The notes: a model not told the origin generated them from the letters alone. Counted from the stretch's first letter, positions 1-12,331 are shown. The stretch: 64,000 nt of DNA from Zygnema cylindricum (GCA_037447655.1 JBBHKE010000114.1:62001-126000); one strand, 5' to 3'. Numbers and translations: made by a program.

Positions 1-411
1 GTGCGAAATGACGTTTCGCACTAAACTTTAACAAGTTCTATGTTCGTTTCGTTTTATATTCCAGTTAGATCATTTCGGTACTATACAACAGTTTATATAT
101 GAATGAAACCCTATATAATCTAACGGACTTCTACGACAGACTGGTTAGAGCTAACGGCTACGCCGCGCTCTACTGGTCGGGGGTTCGAGTCCTGCCGAAC
201 TCAACCTTTTGTTGAGAGTGACTTAAGTCACTCTTTAGTCCTTCCTATGGAGCTGAGGCAGCCATGGCTCCATCGCTCTCTCTCTCTTTCAGTGACTACA
301 ACAAGTATGGGGGAGAGAGAGAAGAGATGGAGGCAGGCTGCCATCATTTCTTATATATGTTTCCGCTAATTTATTTTAAACTAGAAAATACAAAAACTAC
401 TTATTTCAACA
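1..411 (-). mobile_element. Truncated LTR of copia family A2
   Basis: This is the 5' part of a family A2 LTR on the minus strand. It begins at 411 with TGTTGAAAT and is cut by the window start; full A2 LTRs at 30120, 33419 and 36706 are 1048 bp. It shares with them the CT-rich stretch, the core ACTTGTTGTAGTCACTGAA (minus strand), the GAGCCATGGCTGCCT block, a 20-bp perfect palindrome near 216-235 and an antisense tRNA-like module. No polypurine tract flanks 411, so this is a solo LTR or a 5' LTR, not a 3' LTR. Confidence 0.85.
131..206 (+). other. tRNA-like module inside the LTR (antisense to the LTR)
   Basis: A box A-like stretch (CTGGTTAGAGC, 141-151) and a box B-like stretch (GGTTCGAGTCC, 182-192) have tRNA-like spacing. 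The T loop TTCGAGT is flanked by GGGGG and CCTGC, which form a 4/5 stem. No convincing anticodon arm or acceptor pairing is visible, so it is not a functional tRNA gene. Equivalent modules occur in every A1, A2, B and C LTR of the window in the same antisense orientation. Confidence 0.6.
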
Positions 412-2009
412 ACCTTAAATAGAATAATTAAAATATTAGAATCATTTACTATATTTCATGTGATAGAGTCAAAATTTCGAGCGACCAAATTAGAGTAATT
501 TACTCTAATTACGATTCGCGGTGTAGTACCGCTACACATATAGGGTACATTAAGGCTAAAAGAGAAACGAATTTAAGACGAAAATGGCTCCCGCCTATAA
601 TAGTCCCCCAATTATTGGTTGTATACTCGTTGGCTGAGTACACCGTGAATCGCTATTACTGTAGCTACCTACACATTCCCACAATGTAGCCGTTGTCGCC
701 TGTGTTCACATAATCCACGTGTGAACATATAAGAACAGGTTCGCAACATTGGTAATAGTGTGGGAGATATTGTTGTGTCACGTTGGGATTGTATGTTAAT
801 GAAATAACGACAAAGTTAACATATACATTACATCCAGAGCGACAAAAAAATAAAAAAAAGCACAAATGTCCAATTCGTAAGGATTTGGACTTTTTTACGA
901 AAAAACTACGTAGTATTCGTTTGTTTCATAGCTTTCGTAAAATTCGTACGTCTAAACTGTACGAAAAAATGTACGGACATAAAAAAAAATTGCTTCATTA
1001 GCGCATTTATTTTTTATCTTGTCCTCCACTCCGTCTTTAGAAGGAAGCCGCCGTTGGAGATGCCGTAAATTCCGGCGCGCGCCTCTAGTTCGTTGCACTT
1101 ATCAGTTTTGCGATTTTGCTTCATTTGCGCGCTCATATTTTTATGTGAGCGTCGAGCCGCGGACTTTATGGCGTCTCGCACGCGTATTTTAATCTGAGCG
1201 GCGAGCCGCGGAAATTATGGCATCTCGCGCGCATATTTTTATCTGAGCAGCGAGCCGCGGAATATATGGCGTCTCCAACGGCGGCTTCCTTGAGCCGTTT
1301 TGCTTTATTTGCGCGCACGTATTTTCATATGTCCTCCAATCCGTCTTCAGAAGGAAGCCGCCGTTTGAGGCGCTGTAAATTTCCGCGCTCGCCTCTAGCT
1401 TGTTGCACGTTTCAGTTTTTAGGGTTTTCAATATTTAATAATTTGAATTTGAAAAGTACAAAAAAATACGAATTTTAAAAGTTTGAAATTGTTTTATGCT
1501 CACTCTACGTAGTATTCGTTAGTTTACTCCGTGCGTTTTATGGGCATAGGACATCTATGAAAAAAAGACACGCTGGAGCAAAAGCAGATGCATGGAAAAA
1601 AAATTGAAATGGATTCCAGTTAAAAAAACCTGCTTTCTCAAAGATAAGGGTATACCCTTAGTGAATTATCTGTGTTAACAACTTTCTCATAGGCTTTTTA
1701 TCATCCATACTAGGTTAAGTTTAGCAACGTGTTTTATTTTGGCCACTTAAGTATTGACAATAATTTATGATTTTGGTTCAAACAAGTAATCACCTAAAGT
1801 AGAGTGCTTAGGTTCAATAGGATAAAATGACCTGTGTAGCTTCTACGAGGTAATATCTTCTTCTACGGGTATTGCCAAATCGCGAAGACCGAGCATTTAA
1901 CCTGGTTCACGCAATGTTTGCCACGTCAAAAAGCAGTAATACGCTGGTATGTTGTGTCAACAGACACAACATCATGTTTAGATTGTGTACAATGACGAAT
2001 GATGCGAAC
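412..2009. other. Intergenic DNA with local repeats
   Basis: No gene is supported; the short ORFs here are low-complexity or frame shadows. The stretch contains a 49-51 bp tandem repeat (1127-1275). Around it lies a direct repeat of about 80 bp: 1020-1100 and 1330-1407 share GTCCTCCA-TCCGTCTT and GAAGGAAGCCGCCGTT. 1500-2009 shows nothing recognisable. Confidence 0.6.
1127..1275. repeat. Three-copy tandem repeat, 49-51 bp unit
   Basis: Units at 1127-1177, 1178-1226 and 1227-1275 each run from a GC(G/A)CGC block through TATTTT(A/T)AT and TGAGC to CGAGCCGCGGA, and end in ATGGC(G/A)TCTC. The second and third differ at only a few positions. Confidence 0.85.
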
Positions 2010-2748
2010 CATAGTTCAAAAGTAGGCCTTTTTATGGTAGGCCTTTGGTAGGCGCACAAAACTTGGCACAAAACTCGCGCAGAGTAGGCATACTATATGT
2101 GTGTGCGTTGTGCACACTCTTGTACGAACGTACGAATCTGACGTATCATCATAGTACAGCGCACGCCGCTGGACAAATTTTTTTAGCGAACTGACACGGC
2201 GTAGGATGACATTCCGCCGGAAAAAAAACCCGAAAAAAAAACGTGGATGTAACTCCTATCGTAAGTTATGTTATGGGCTTTTCGTGTGATCTTCTTAGAT
2301 TGCTACTTTGATCATCGGCCGTCGGATCGTCCAAATCTGACGGTTTAAATAAAAAATGCCTCAAAACTCACGGAAAAATAAAAATTTGTCCGAATGTTTT
2401 TCAAAATTTAGACATGACGTTTAATTCTCTATCGATCGATGTGCAACTCAACCCTATTACTATTTTTTTTCATTTTGCGGCCAATACAATATGGGTCTTA
2501 AGCATAGTTGTTCACGGCGATTAGTGCGAACGTACCGTACGCGATGAATCATACGTAACAAACGCATTGAACCTTTTGATCAAATCGCAAAAAATCGTTA
2601 ATGAATTTCCTTCCGTACTATTCCGTACATAAAAAACAAAAAACTATTACATATAACGCAGTTTGCAAGTTTTTCTCGTTAAATGAGCGGTAAAACAATA
2701 AACTCTTTATATTTTTATCACACTCCTTGCTGGTATCGGAACTTCTTC

Positions 2749-2827
2749 ACCAACTGGTAGTCCAGTCGTTCACCTTAGGGTACGCTACGCACTTGACGTA
2801 CCCGGGTTCGAATGCCACGAAGGTGCC
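2749..2827 (+). other. tRNA-like module in MITE M3
   Basis: AACTGGTAGTCCAG resembles a box A/D-arm region, and CGGGTTCGAATGCC resembles a box B/T-arm region about 45 bp further on. No full cloverleaf is seen. The second M3 copy has a diverged counterpart with GGGTTTAAATC on the minus strand near 17520-17535. Confidence 0.45.
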
Positions 2828-2916
2828 TAATAATAAATACATATGCATAATCGGTTGGCCAGAAGAATCCCACCGTTTGCAGCCTTCACGTGCTCCCACT
2901 CCTCTCCTCGATTTTT

Positions 2917-2976
2917 GGGCATGATTGCTTTTGTCGAAGTCTGGAGGGGCATGATTGCTTTTGTCGAAGTGTGGAG
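2917..2976. repeat. 30-bp tandem duplication
   Basis: Two adjacent 30-bp units, 2917-2946 and 2947-2976, differ at one base (GAAGTCTGGAG versus GAAGTGTGGAG). They lie inside MITE M3. Confidence 0.9.
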
Positions 2977-3503
2977 GCGAGGATAGTAAAAAGCTTGGGA
3001 GGGAGGAGGGTAGGATATGGGGAAGCGGCTTCCTCGCGGTTTCGTTTTCGATGTTCCATGGCGTCTTCTTTCAATTTTTTTTGAAGAAGACGCCCGTACA
3101 AATTTCAAACTGAACGCGCAAAATTATTGTGACGTTCAACGTCTCTTTTCGAAAATGTCCGTACATTTTCGATTATATAACGTATAGCTTCCGTGGTATT
3201 CCTGTTCAGTTCACTGAACAGAAAGTACCAATAAGTGCGACGCATATTTCCCGCTTTATTCCGTACATATCCGTAAAAAGTGTACAGTTACAGTAATTTG
3301 TTTACAGGTTTCCGTAAATTTCAGTTTCAGTTTACAGTACACTTTTTTTTACGATTTTTTCAAAAGTCACGAATTATACGTTTCAATCGGAAAAAAGGAA
3401 AAAATCGCGCGATTTGAACAACTATGGTCTTAAGGCCATATTGTATGTTTTGCGTACAATAGGCATATTGTATGGGCCTACTTTCACCTAATTTTGAACT
3501 ATG

Positions 3504-4209
3504 ATGCGAACAAAATTCCTAGTTCGATAACGGAGAACTCAGGGGGCATTCCCATGCACGAAATTCCGTCATTTTTAATGCCTTTTAGAAATGAAATTAA
3601 AGGCGAAGAGTTAAAATCTTTTGCCGTACGAAAAATGCAGGTCGCCAAATTCACTTTCGAAGGCATTTCGCCCCGGCGCATATGCTGAACATTTGCCTTC
3701 TAGCGTCTGGAATTCAAAATTGTACACAACCGTACAAGTGAAGGGAACGGAGATGAACTCGTGCCAACTCATCATTTAACTGGAATATAACCACATCAGG
3801 CGCCTGTTTAAAGTTCAGTATCAACACGTTGCGAACAGATTTGACGAGTGGGAATTCAAATTCCCGCGTGCACATTAAATGAGAGTTGTGGGGCTCACTT
3901 ACGATCATACCGTGAATTCCCTGAATCTCAGCATCCAATAATAGTTTTTCAAACGTCGACTACTGTACACGTAGTATCTTCTTGACGTGGAAAGCTAACT
4001 TCCGTATGTGGCAGGTCCATTGGAATCCTATGAATGTTTGAATGCTTCTTTGTACTTAGGTGAAGTTTGTAATCCTGTAGGCTGCAAACATACACCGTTT
4101 ACTGGGTACAAAAGGTTCATGCACAAGTTCGGTTTGAAGAGGGCCCTGAATTTCCTATACATTTAGTAGTTTGCCAAGGACTTCCCAAAGATTTAACTTG
4201 CCCGAAAGT
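3504..4209. other. Upstream region of the PEP mutase-like gene
   Basis: The first 8 bases are the M2 target duplication. The rest should hold the promoter and 5' UTR of the gene starting at 4210. I see no coding feature or clear TATA box. Confidence 0.4.
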
Positions 4210-7200
4210 ATGGCGGCTACTGGAGCCACATTGGCGTCTGTTTGCAAATGGCAAACTCAAGCTCCTGTCGATGTTACTTGTCAAAAATTACAGCCATCGT
4301 CAAAGACCGGTTTTTCTTCGTCTTTTTGGTCTGCTTCTTCTTCTTATAGGTCTGGATTTCGTGGCACTCAGTTAATTGCAAAGCAGAAGCATAACAGCGC
4401 CAATTTGTCAAGTACACACTGTAGAGTTGCGGAAACCGTTTGCACAAATACTAGAATTCACAAAATAATTGAAGAAAAAGGCTCTTTACTTCTTCCGGGC
4501 TGCTATGATTCACTTTCTGCTATGATTATAGAGAAATCAGGATTTGATGGAGCGTTTATATCTGGATACGCTACATCCGCATCTCTTCTTGGAAAACCAG
4601 ACTTTGGTTTATTGACGTACGCAAATCAAAAAACTTGTCTTTTGTCTTATTTCTGCTTCTCTTTGACATTGTTTTTGCTAGAAGATGAAAGTATTTCACG
4701 TTTTTTGACAAGATAATTGATGTTCATCAATGTACAAATTGAATTTGCAAGGACGGGATAGTGAAAGATTAATTGACAGGCAAATGAATGATTAGCTTGG
4801 CTTTGTCTAATGAAAGTAATACTGAGAGTGAAAGTGTTATAGGTATCCTGAACATAAGTTCTGAAATTTGAATGTAACTACAGACATTTACATTTCTTGT
4901 ATGAAAATAATGACCGATGTAGCTACTGAAATTCACATTCCTCCTATAAACATAATTACTGATGTATTCCTGACATTCACATTCCCTGTATGCAGGCCCC
5001 CGGAGATGGTTGCAAATGCTCGTTTCATTTGTGCGGCCACCACACGTATTCCAATCATTGTTGACGCAGGTGACCTCCCATAGACGAGAATCTGTTAGAC
5101 GTCTGATATCCTTCCTCATTGCAATTACTGTGGATTCATTGAGCTTGGCGTGCTATCCTTACAAATGCAACGTCACACATTATTATTATTATTATTTTTA
5201 TTACTACATGTTTCAGATTTTTGAGGCAAGATGCAGGACGTGAAATGTCTTGGCATGATGCTCTGGTGGTGCCATTGCAATCCACATTTGCAACGAAAAT
5301 GGCCTCGGTTGAGTTGATTGTCGTCACGGTTGTTCCATAGGTCGGATTTCTTTATGTTTCAATGTCTGTTTTCTTTTTAAAACCGTGTGTAAATGCGTAG
5401 GCTTATCTACAGTGCCCGTCGCTATTAGAGCTAACCACTCTAATTCGAGTTTTTGTTTTTATGACCTGAAATTATAAGTTAGTTTTTAAAAACACTGTTT
5501 GGTTAAGTGGCCCATAATGAACCGTGTAGCAAAACATAGCTTAAAGTGTGAAGGCTAATAATTTGCTAACTCTAATAGTGATGGACGGTGTATCCTCATG
5601 GCGGGGCCCAGACACGGGAGGTGGAAATTCTCTCAATGTTCAGCGAACAGTGAAAGAGCTGATCGCCGCAGGCGCAGCCGGCTGTTTTCTGGAGGTAAGC
5701 TACACCGCCCATTCGAATTACAGCTAAAAGTTCTAATTCAATTGCTCGGTTTTTTTTTACCCTGATTCATGTAGTGTTAATAAGACTATTTAGTTAAGTG
5801 GCCCATAATGAGCCACGTGGTAAGATAGGATTTGACGTAGTTTATTTTAATGAAATGTTAATGATAAAAATTCACTTACTCTAACGGCCAGCCTGACTAC
5901 GAGTGTTTCTTTACAAGATCAATGTGGCCCTCTCATTTTCTATCTCCAAATAGGCTTAAAGAGAAAAAGTAGATACTAGATGCTCAACATGTTTATTTCT
6001 CATCTACTTGGTTTTGAGTTGTGTTGCTTGGCTTGAATTTTGAGTAAAATGCAATATAAAGCGAATGCAAACATTATTCCATGGAGCTTTCTTGGATGCA
6101 CTGAATCGTGTCTAAATTTCAATGCTGTTGTTTTCATTTGCAGGATCAAGTTTGGCCAAAACGATGTGGTGAGAAGCTCGGTCTCCGTATTTTGCTAAAA
6201 CGCAAGAAATAGCCTTCACTATCAAAGCTTACGTGTGAAGAGAAAAATTATAATAATTGGCGGTTTTTTCTATTACAGTTGTTTTTGCTGTTTTATGGTT
6301 TGTGCTGCACTGTTATCAACCAAAATTGAAGAACCATAACAACCGAACTGCTCAGAGCTAGCCACCTGCTAGCTTCTCTAGCGTTTAATTTACACCAATG
6401 CAATAAAACTGAAAATATTTTTCAAGTTACGCTGTAAGAAAATAGTTGGTGAATCTTAATGGCAGATCAGGGCTGTCTGAATATTGCCTTTTCCCAGTTA
6501 AACCCGTAGCGTTCAGCTAGAGTGACATCTGATCAGTAGTTTTGGCTTGGGTTTGACTTGCAGGCCACATGAGAGGCAAGCAGGTATACTACTTGTACCC
6601 CTGATCTTTATGCACATTGTAGTTTCTAGTAGCCAGTGTTGGCTGTTGCACTTGTCTACACTTGCAAATTTAGTTTGGGAGCAAACAGAACCTTACCAAG
6701 TGCAGCCAATGATTTTGCTTCTCCAGCGAATTTGCATGCAGATGTTGACCCATTGTATTATCTTGTTTTGGTTAAATGTGCGTTGTTTTCAGGTCATTCC
6801 AGCTGAGGAGCACGCACAGAAGATCGCAGCAGCAAGAGATACTATAGGAGATGCAGATTTTTTCTTGGTTGCACGAACAGATGCAAGGGCAACATCCAAA
6901 ATGCACGGTCTGGAGGATGCCATTTCCAGAGCCAATCTGTACATGCAAGTGAGTTTTCATTAATTTTATCAGCTGGTTGTCATTTTCCTCTTTTCCCTTA
7001 AGTTTTGTAGTTAAAATAAGTTCTCGAAGTAGTTTTGCCATTTGTCAGACATTGCCTGCCAGCAGGATTTCACTGTTATTATGTTTTTTTTTATAAACGA
7101 GTTGCTCTTCTGAAACCTTGAATTTTGTTGTGTTGTTTGTTTTATTCGTCGATGGTTTCTCGGACTGACATTGGTTAATGTGTAATCAAGGTAATTTCGT

Positions 7201-8505
7201 GGCCCATGTGGCTAACGGGTAACAACTTCTATATTTAAACGGCTATAATTGCTCTAGTTTAAAGTTGTTCTATGTCTCATGCTGGTGTTATTTTATTTCC
7301 AGTTTTCTTCTTCCTGGCAATGCTAGATAACAAGAGGTAATTTTAGAAAATTGAATATTTGAATCCCGTCGCGGTTCCTGAATTTACTCAAATTGCCATT
7401 TTTGAGAAGTTGTTCCTGCCAACTCATATAACAAGAGGGCTGACTCAAAGACATAAAGCTGTGAGTTGTGTAGGCCGGTGCTGATGCCAGCTTTGTTGAA
7501 GCTCCCCGGGATGATGAAGAGCTTATCGAGATAGGCAAGCGCACAAAAGGACCACGAGTTTGCAACATGTTGGAGGGTGGAGTGACTCCACTTCATACTC
7601 CAGATGAGCTGAAGGTTCGTACAGCTATAAAGATGCAGATGATGATGACTAAGGTTCTCTTAATTTTGATGCATGGGTCTTGCCTTCAGAATGAAATCCG
7701 TGTATGGGGTTCAACCTTATGTAACATGTTTCTGTCGTAGATTTTTATTTAGGATGCCAACAATCATTGCAATTCTGCTATCGTTTTATAAATGGCCTAC
7801 ACTCATGCACACATATTTCTCCAGTAAATTTTTTTTCCCATTGACTTTCCTCAGTTATCAACTATCCTTGTCATACAATGTCCTAAACTTTGCCAAGTAC
7901 AATTTGTTTGTCGATTGGTCTGATTAAATTTGGCTTCTTCCTCTGAAATTAGCACCAATCTGCTGAAAACGTAGCGATAGCAAGAGTTTTTATGGAGTGC
8001 GGCATAATTGAATATTTTATAATTTTGATCCTGGTTGAGCTTAACAAGTCCAAGGCTCTTGACTCAAAATTTGAAATTAATAGTTCAACAAATAAAACAT
8101 GTCAACATTTGGGATTTTCTATGTACTGCCTTCTATTTTCCAATATTGATTACACTTACTTCAGCGTGTGTGACATCTCTAAGCCACTTTATGTGCAGAA
8201 TCTTTTAAATAGTTTGCATTGCCTCTCACAGAATCTGGCGCATTTTGATGGTGGGTATGGGTTATCAGGAAATGGGTTTCCAAATTATCGTTCATCCATT
8301 GACAAGCCTGTATGCTGTCACACGGGCTATGGTTGACGTATTGAAAGAACTGAAGGAGAACGGCACTACAAAGGCAATCTTACCCCAGTTGGCCACGTTC
8401 CAGGAGTTCAATGAATTGATTGGTTTGGAAGACTGGTTCGAACTTGAGAAGCGGTATTCTACAGCTCGTACTCCTGCCCCTACATATAGCAATGTTAAAG
8501 CTTGA
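4210..8505 (+). CDS. Isocitrate lyase/PEP mutase-family protein, plastid-targeted (CPEP phosphonomutase-like)
   Basis: Eight exons join in frame: 4210-4616, 4996-5069, 5612-5694, 6144-6168, 6564-6583, 6793-6948, 7474-7614 and 8269-8505 (1143 nt, 380 aa). All introns are GT-AG. The first ATG in frame (4210) opens a Ser-rich N-terminus of about 75 residues that looks like a plastid transit peptide. The catalytic barrel follows, with PGCYDSLSAMIIEKSGFD, LGKPDFGLLT, the Mg-binding VDADTGGGN, FLEDQVWPKRCGHM (isocitrate lyase-type signature K-[KR]-C-G-H), VARTDARA and FVEAPRDDEEL. Family members cleave or form C-C or P-C bonds of 2-oxo-carboxylates. The plant proteins are annotated as carboxyvinyl-carboxyphosphonate phosphorylmutase, but their true substrate is unsettled. 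The signature is split between a 25-nt and a 20-nt micro-exon. No lesions are visible and the gene looks functional. Exon joins are my inference from splice sites and family alignment from memory. Confidence 0.93.
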
Positions 8506-11500
8506 TTATAAGTCGATCTGTATCCACCCTAAGTTTATACAGCGCTTGGCCCTTGCGGCCATTTTTCGATTATTCCACAACTACATAACAGAGCAGGAAA
8601 AATATCAGGATGGAAGATAAACTACCTGATTTTGCCAGTGTTTATGTAAGTGAGTTTTCCAGCTTATGTAATTAAACAAGTAAGATTGCCAATAGCCTGG
8701 TCATCTACAAAAGGATGCTGGTCGTCTACAAAAGGATGCTTAGAAGTGCCGATTGTAAAGAAGCTTATAAATATAGTATCACGATCATAAGCTGACGTGA
8801 TTAATTTCCCAAAAAAACAAATGTGTGTTAAAGTTGCTACAACCTTGTCTATCTTTTAATCATTTTTCCTGACAGTTTGCTTTATAATCGTATCCAGTGT
8901 CATGTCTGACATATCCCTTTGTTTTTCTCACCACGTCAAGATCCTTGTTTCACAAATCTGGGAGTTGTATTTTACTTGAACAATGCTGACAGGCATTTTT
9001 GCATCAGTCATGAATCTTACTTTCACTAACTTGGGATAGGAGAAGAATGATGTTAAATGCATGGGAAGTTAAATTTTGTGGCAGTGTTGCGTATCGAACT
9101 GGTTTTCACTTGATTTCACTCAACTCCATATCTGTACAAACATTGCACAAATCAGTAGGTACAGATCTTTACAAATTTTTGTATCACGATATTGTCGATT
9201 TTCATTATTCATAATACAACACTTTGAATTTTTCTTTTATCTTCTTCATGCGTCCCACCTGCTCTGCTCACTAAATGATTGTTTATAAAAGATTGTTTAT
9301 CCGAGGTACTATATTACTTGGCGGTAATGCCGTTTAACCCCCTATAACCGATGCACTTCCGGAATTTCGAACATTAATCTGCGAAACACATGGTGAGGCC
9401 GACGGACGGGTTTGCCCCACCGCTAGAATAGCATCAATATGTTTTTCCATTTCTGTGAAGTTCACTGTGTATCGCTGTTAGTATTCATGTTTTCTTTGCC
9501 ACCTACAACGTTTTTTTTCCTCGCACAACTGTCCAACATCCGGTTGAACTTGAGCCAATTGGAAATTGAGAATCTCACCTTACAATCGCAATCGTCTGAT
9601 TAAAAATCGAACAAACGTCCATGGTGGAAAGATGCTTTAAGTGCAAAAGAAAAACATTAGCACTTACAGCGCTGCACGATTTAGTCCTTTGTCGTCCGGT
9701 AGAGTTGTTGCACTAGTGGCATTGCGTCAGCAGTGAATGTCGTGGAAGACACGATTTCGTGTCTGCGGCAATCTTGTGCGTAATCCAGCAAGAAAATATC
9801 AGCAACTCTTACAACAATGTTGGACTTGGGGTTTCATACGACATCCTCGGATATTCTTTCTCCCCTGTCAACATGTTATTATTATGGCTGCGCATCGTCT
9901 TCGATAGCCGACACGATATCAATATTGGGCAATGTTTCCTCTCTATTGCCCTCTCCCTCTCTCTTTTTCGCTCTTTCCCCTCACTAAAATCCACACCATT
10001 CACTTCATCACAATCATCAAACTTTTCGGAGCATTCCCTTTCCTCAGTCTTAATTTTTTCTGTTGAGTTGACAAAAGAAGTCTTTAATTGCAAAAGAAAC
10101 CTGCAATTCGACTAAAAAACCCAACAATTGATTGGCCATAAGAGAAGCAGATTGATAAACCATTTAAGGTAGACATATACTTGGCAAAACTCAAGAAACT
10201 TCCACACTAATTCAACTTTCTCAGGTTTGCACATCCGATTCCCTGCCCAATACCAGATAAACTGAAAAGACACCATCCATTTCCGCTGGAAATTTAGATT
10301 TAAGAAGAGTACCAAACATTAAAATGTTAGTAACAAAATTTTGTGACAGCAAGATGAACATTCAGAAGTAACGAAAAGTCCAGTAAAGTGAAGAAGTGAC
10401 ACAATGTGCCTTGAGTTTTGTCCATAGCCATTTCCAGCCTTGGATTTACGCTCGGAAGCACCACAGACTACCCCAAAAACAGCCTACTTTGAATCCACTC
10501 AGAATTCTACAGAATCAACAAAATAAGCTGAAGTTACATAAACAGATAGTTTCTAGGTCATTAAGTATTCCCACAAAATTTCATATAAAAATATCAAACA
10601 GAATTATCACATAATCCAGTCGAAGTTGCAGAAAAACAGTCTGCCATAACTCTGATAAATCAGACCAACTTCACATTGAAGTAAAACACAGATCAGGCAC
10701 ACACTAGGCCTGCAAACCTGTGACAACATTGAAAATACAGGGAGGAACACACATGCAGAATTTCAGATAATTCTGCCAACAGATCTGAGAGCAATCCATA
10801 AAATTACCAAAATTGTCCATGTACAGATTTGGTACAAAAAAAGGTTCCTACTCCAAAAATGACTGTCCTACAAATATACACAGGCTTACTACTGAATGTA
10901 CGGAGGCATACCAACCGTACACTTAGTACCAGCTACCTCTATTAATGTATGTATACCTGAATACTTCGAGGTGTGTCAAAAGGAATTAGTCAACACTAAA
11001 AACTAATTTGCAAGGAGACAAACCTCTGTTCAACCAAATATTTACATCGACGTCGGCGGTACACGCCGAGTCAATGAGGATTATTTCATGTCATCTTCCG
11101 AACATATTTGTCGGCGGTTTCCGTCCGCCGTCCGTATGCGCAAATCGGCATCGTAAATGAAATGCCGCGTGTACCTGAAGTCCTTAAAGCATATCAGCAA
11201 ACCGACTGCGGATATGCTGTAAGGTACTCTTCATTGTACTGCCGCTAACTAGGCTGCGTGATACTCCACGAATAATAACGCGCCACGTGCTCATATTCGA
11301 GTAATGCATCCGTATCCATAATGCATCCATATCAAATTACGTAAACTATGATTTGTTTTCTCCCCCAAATTACGTACGCCTCATACCGTATTATTAAGGC
11401 TTCATTAAAACAGGTGTGTACGAAATTAAGTCTTTAAAACAACACCCCCCAGAGACTTGATTTCGTTCATCCCTGAGTCAACCCTTTTTATATGTCACTG

Positions 11501-12331
11501 CAGTAAATTAAACGCCGTACACTTTCACAAATATCAAATTGACACTTAGCATTGTACTGATTAAGTACGCACGAAACGCGATGTACACGAAACTAAATAT
11601 TCAAATAACAACATTGAGAAGGTCACTAACTTAAATGAGAACAGACCATTGGTATTAAGCTCATGATCGAACACTGAAACATCACAAGAAAATTGAACAA
11701 AAAAAATATCTTGCAGCAATGAGGCTTTAAAATAAGCCAAAATAGGTTAAAGTGCAGATATGGGACCGCCTAAAAGAAAAAGGGCTCCCTTCATGTACAT
11801 TTTCCTACATATCTTGATTATAGGTTTTGTTTTCAATTCAGACCTAACCTACATTGCACATCACTAGCTGTGGAGATTTTGGGAACTTTCCCACATATTA
11901 TTTGACGAGGAGTCAATCTAACAACTCTAATTCTAATCATTTCACCCAGCAAAATCTTAAACCGTACACAAAGAAACACTATTTAGCCAATACAATGGTA
12001 TCTTTCCACAAGAGTTAATGAGACCCCTTTCATATCTGTTTTCTAAGCTATGTCACATGGATACCGGCTGAAATTCCATTTTACATATCATCCAATAATG
12101 GACTTTTGAGATGTTTTAAAGTTTTAATCCATATTTTTCCTTTGACTCGACCATTTAGTTTCACTTTAAGAAAAAAACTAGTCTTGGAAAAAGAATTTTC
12201 GATCATAAAACCACATTAAAAACGAACTTCCGAACTTCCACATTGTTTCGCACACAGACTAAGTGCGTGCACAAAAAAAATCGGGAAACTTTGTGTTCAA
12301 TCATAATAGAAAAAATAGGAAGTATTGTTAT
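8506..12331. other. Intergenic region between two convergent genes
   Basis: The PEP mutase-like gene and the RAY1-like gene converge here, so both 3' UTRs lie at its edges. A small duplication, GG(T/A)GCTGGTC-TCTACAAAAGGATGCT, lies near 8697-8740, and a CT-rich run near 9950-9980. I find no gene, tRNA, LTR or terminal-repeat element in this 3.8 kb. Confidence 0.55.

Larger units (their letters stand above)
2503..3426. mobile_element. hAT-like MITE, family M3 copy 1, nested in M2
   Basis: Terminal repeats CATAGTTGTTCA at 2503 and GAACAACTATG ending at 3426 are flanked by the 8-bp duplication GTCTTAAG (2495-2502 and 3427-3434). The interior matches, in inverse orientation, the truncated copy at 17053-17579. 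It carries a tRNA-like module (about 2749-2827) and a 30-bp tandem duplication (2917-2976). It has no coding capacity for a transposase. Confidence 0.87.
2010..3503. mobile_element. hAT-like MITE, family M2 copy 1 (interrupted)
   Basis: Terminal inverted repeats CATAGTTCAAAAGTAGG (2010) and its imperfect complement ending GAACTATG (3503) are flanked by the 8-bp direct duplication ATGCGAAC (2002-2009 and 3504-3511). An 8-bp duplication is typical of the hAT superfamily. The body matches, in inverse orientation, copy 2 at 26511-27062. It is split by a second MITE at 2503-3426, so the original element was about 560 bp. No transposase is encoded. Confidence 0.88.

Noticed and set aside
119-207. 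Intact nuclear tRNA gene
   Set aside because: Box A and B motifs are present but acceptor and anticodon stems do not form, and the same module recurs inside each related LTR.
1127-1275. CRISPR-like repeat array
   Set aside because: Units are contiguous with no spacers, in a plant nuclear context.
9759-10115. Possible gene of 118 codons in the intergenic region
   Set aside because: The frame is Ser/Leu-rich and low-complexity; the opposite strand is also open, and no conserved motif is visible.
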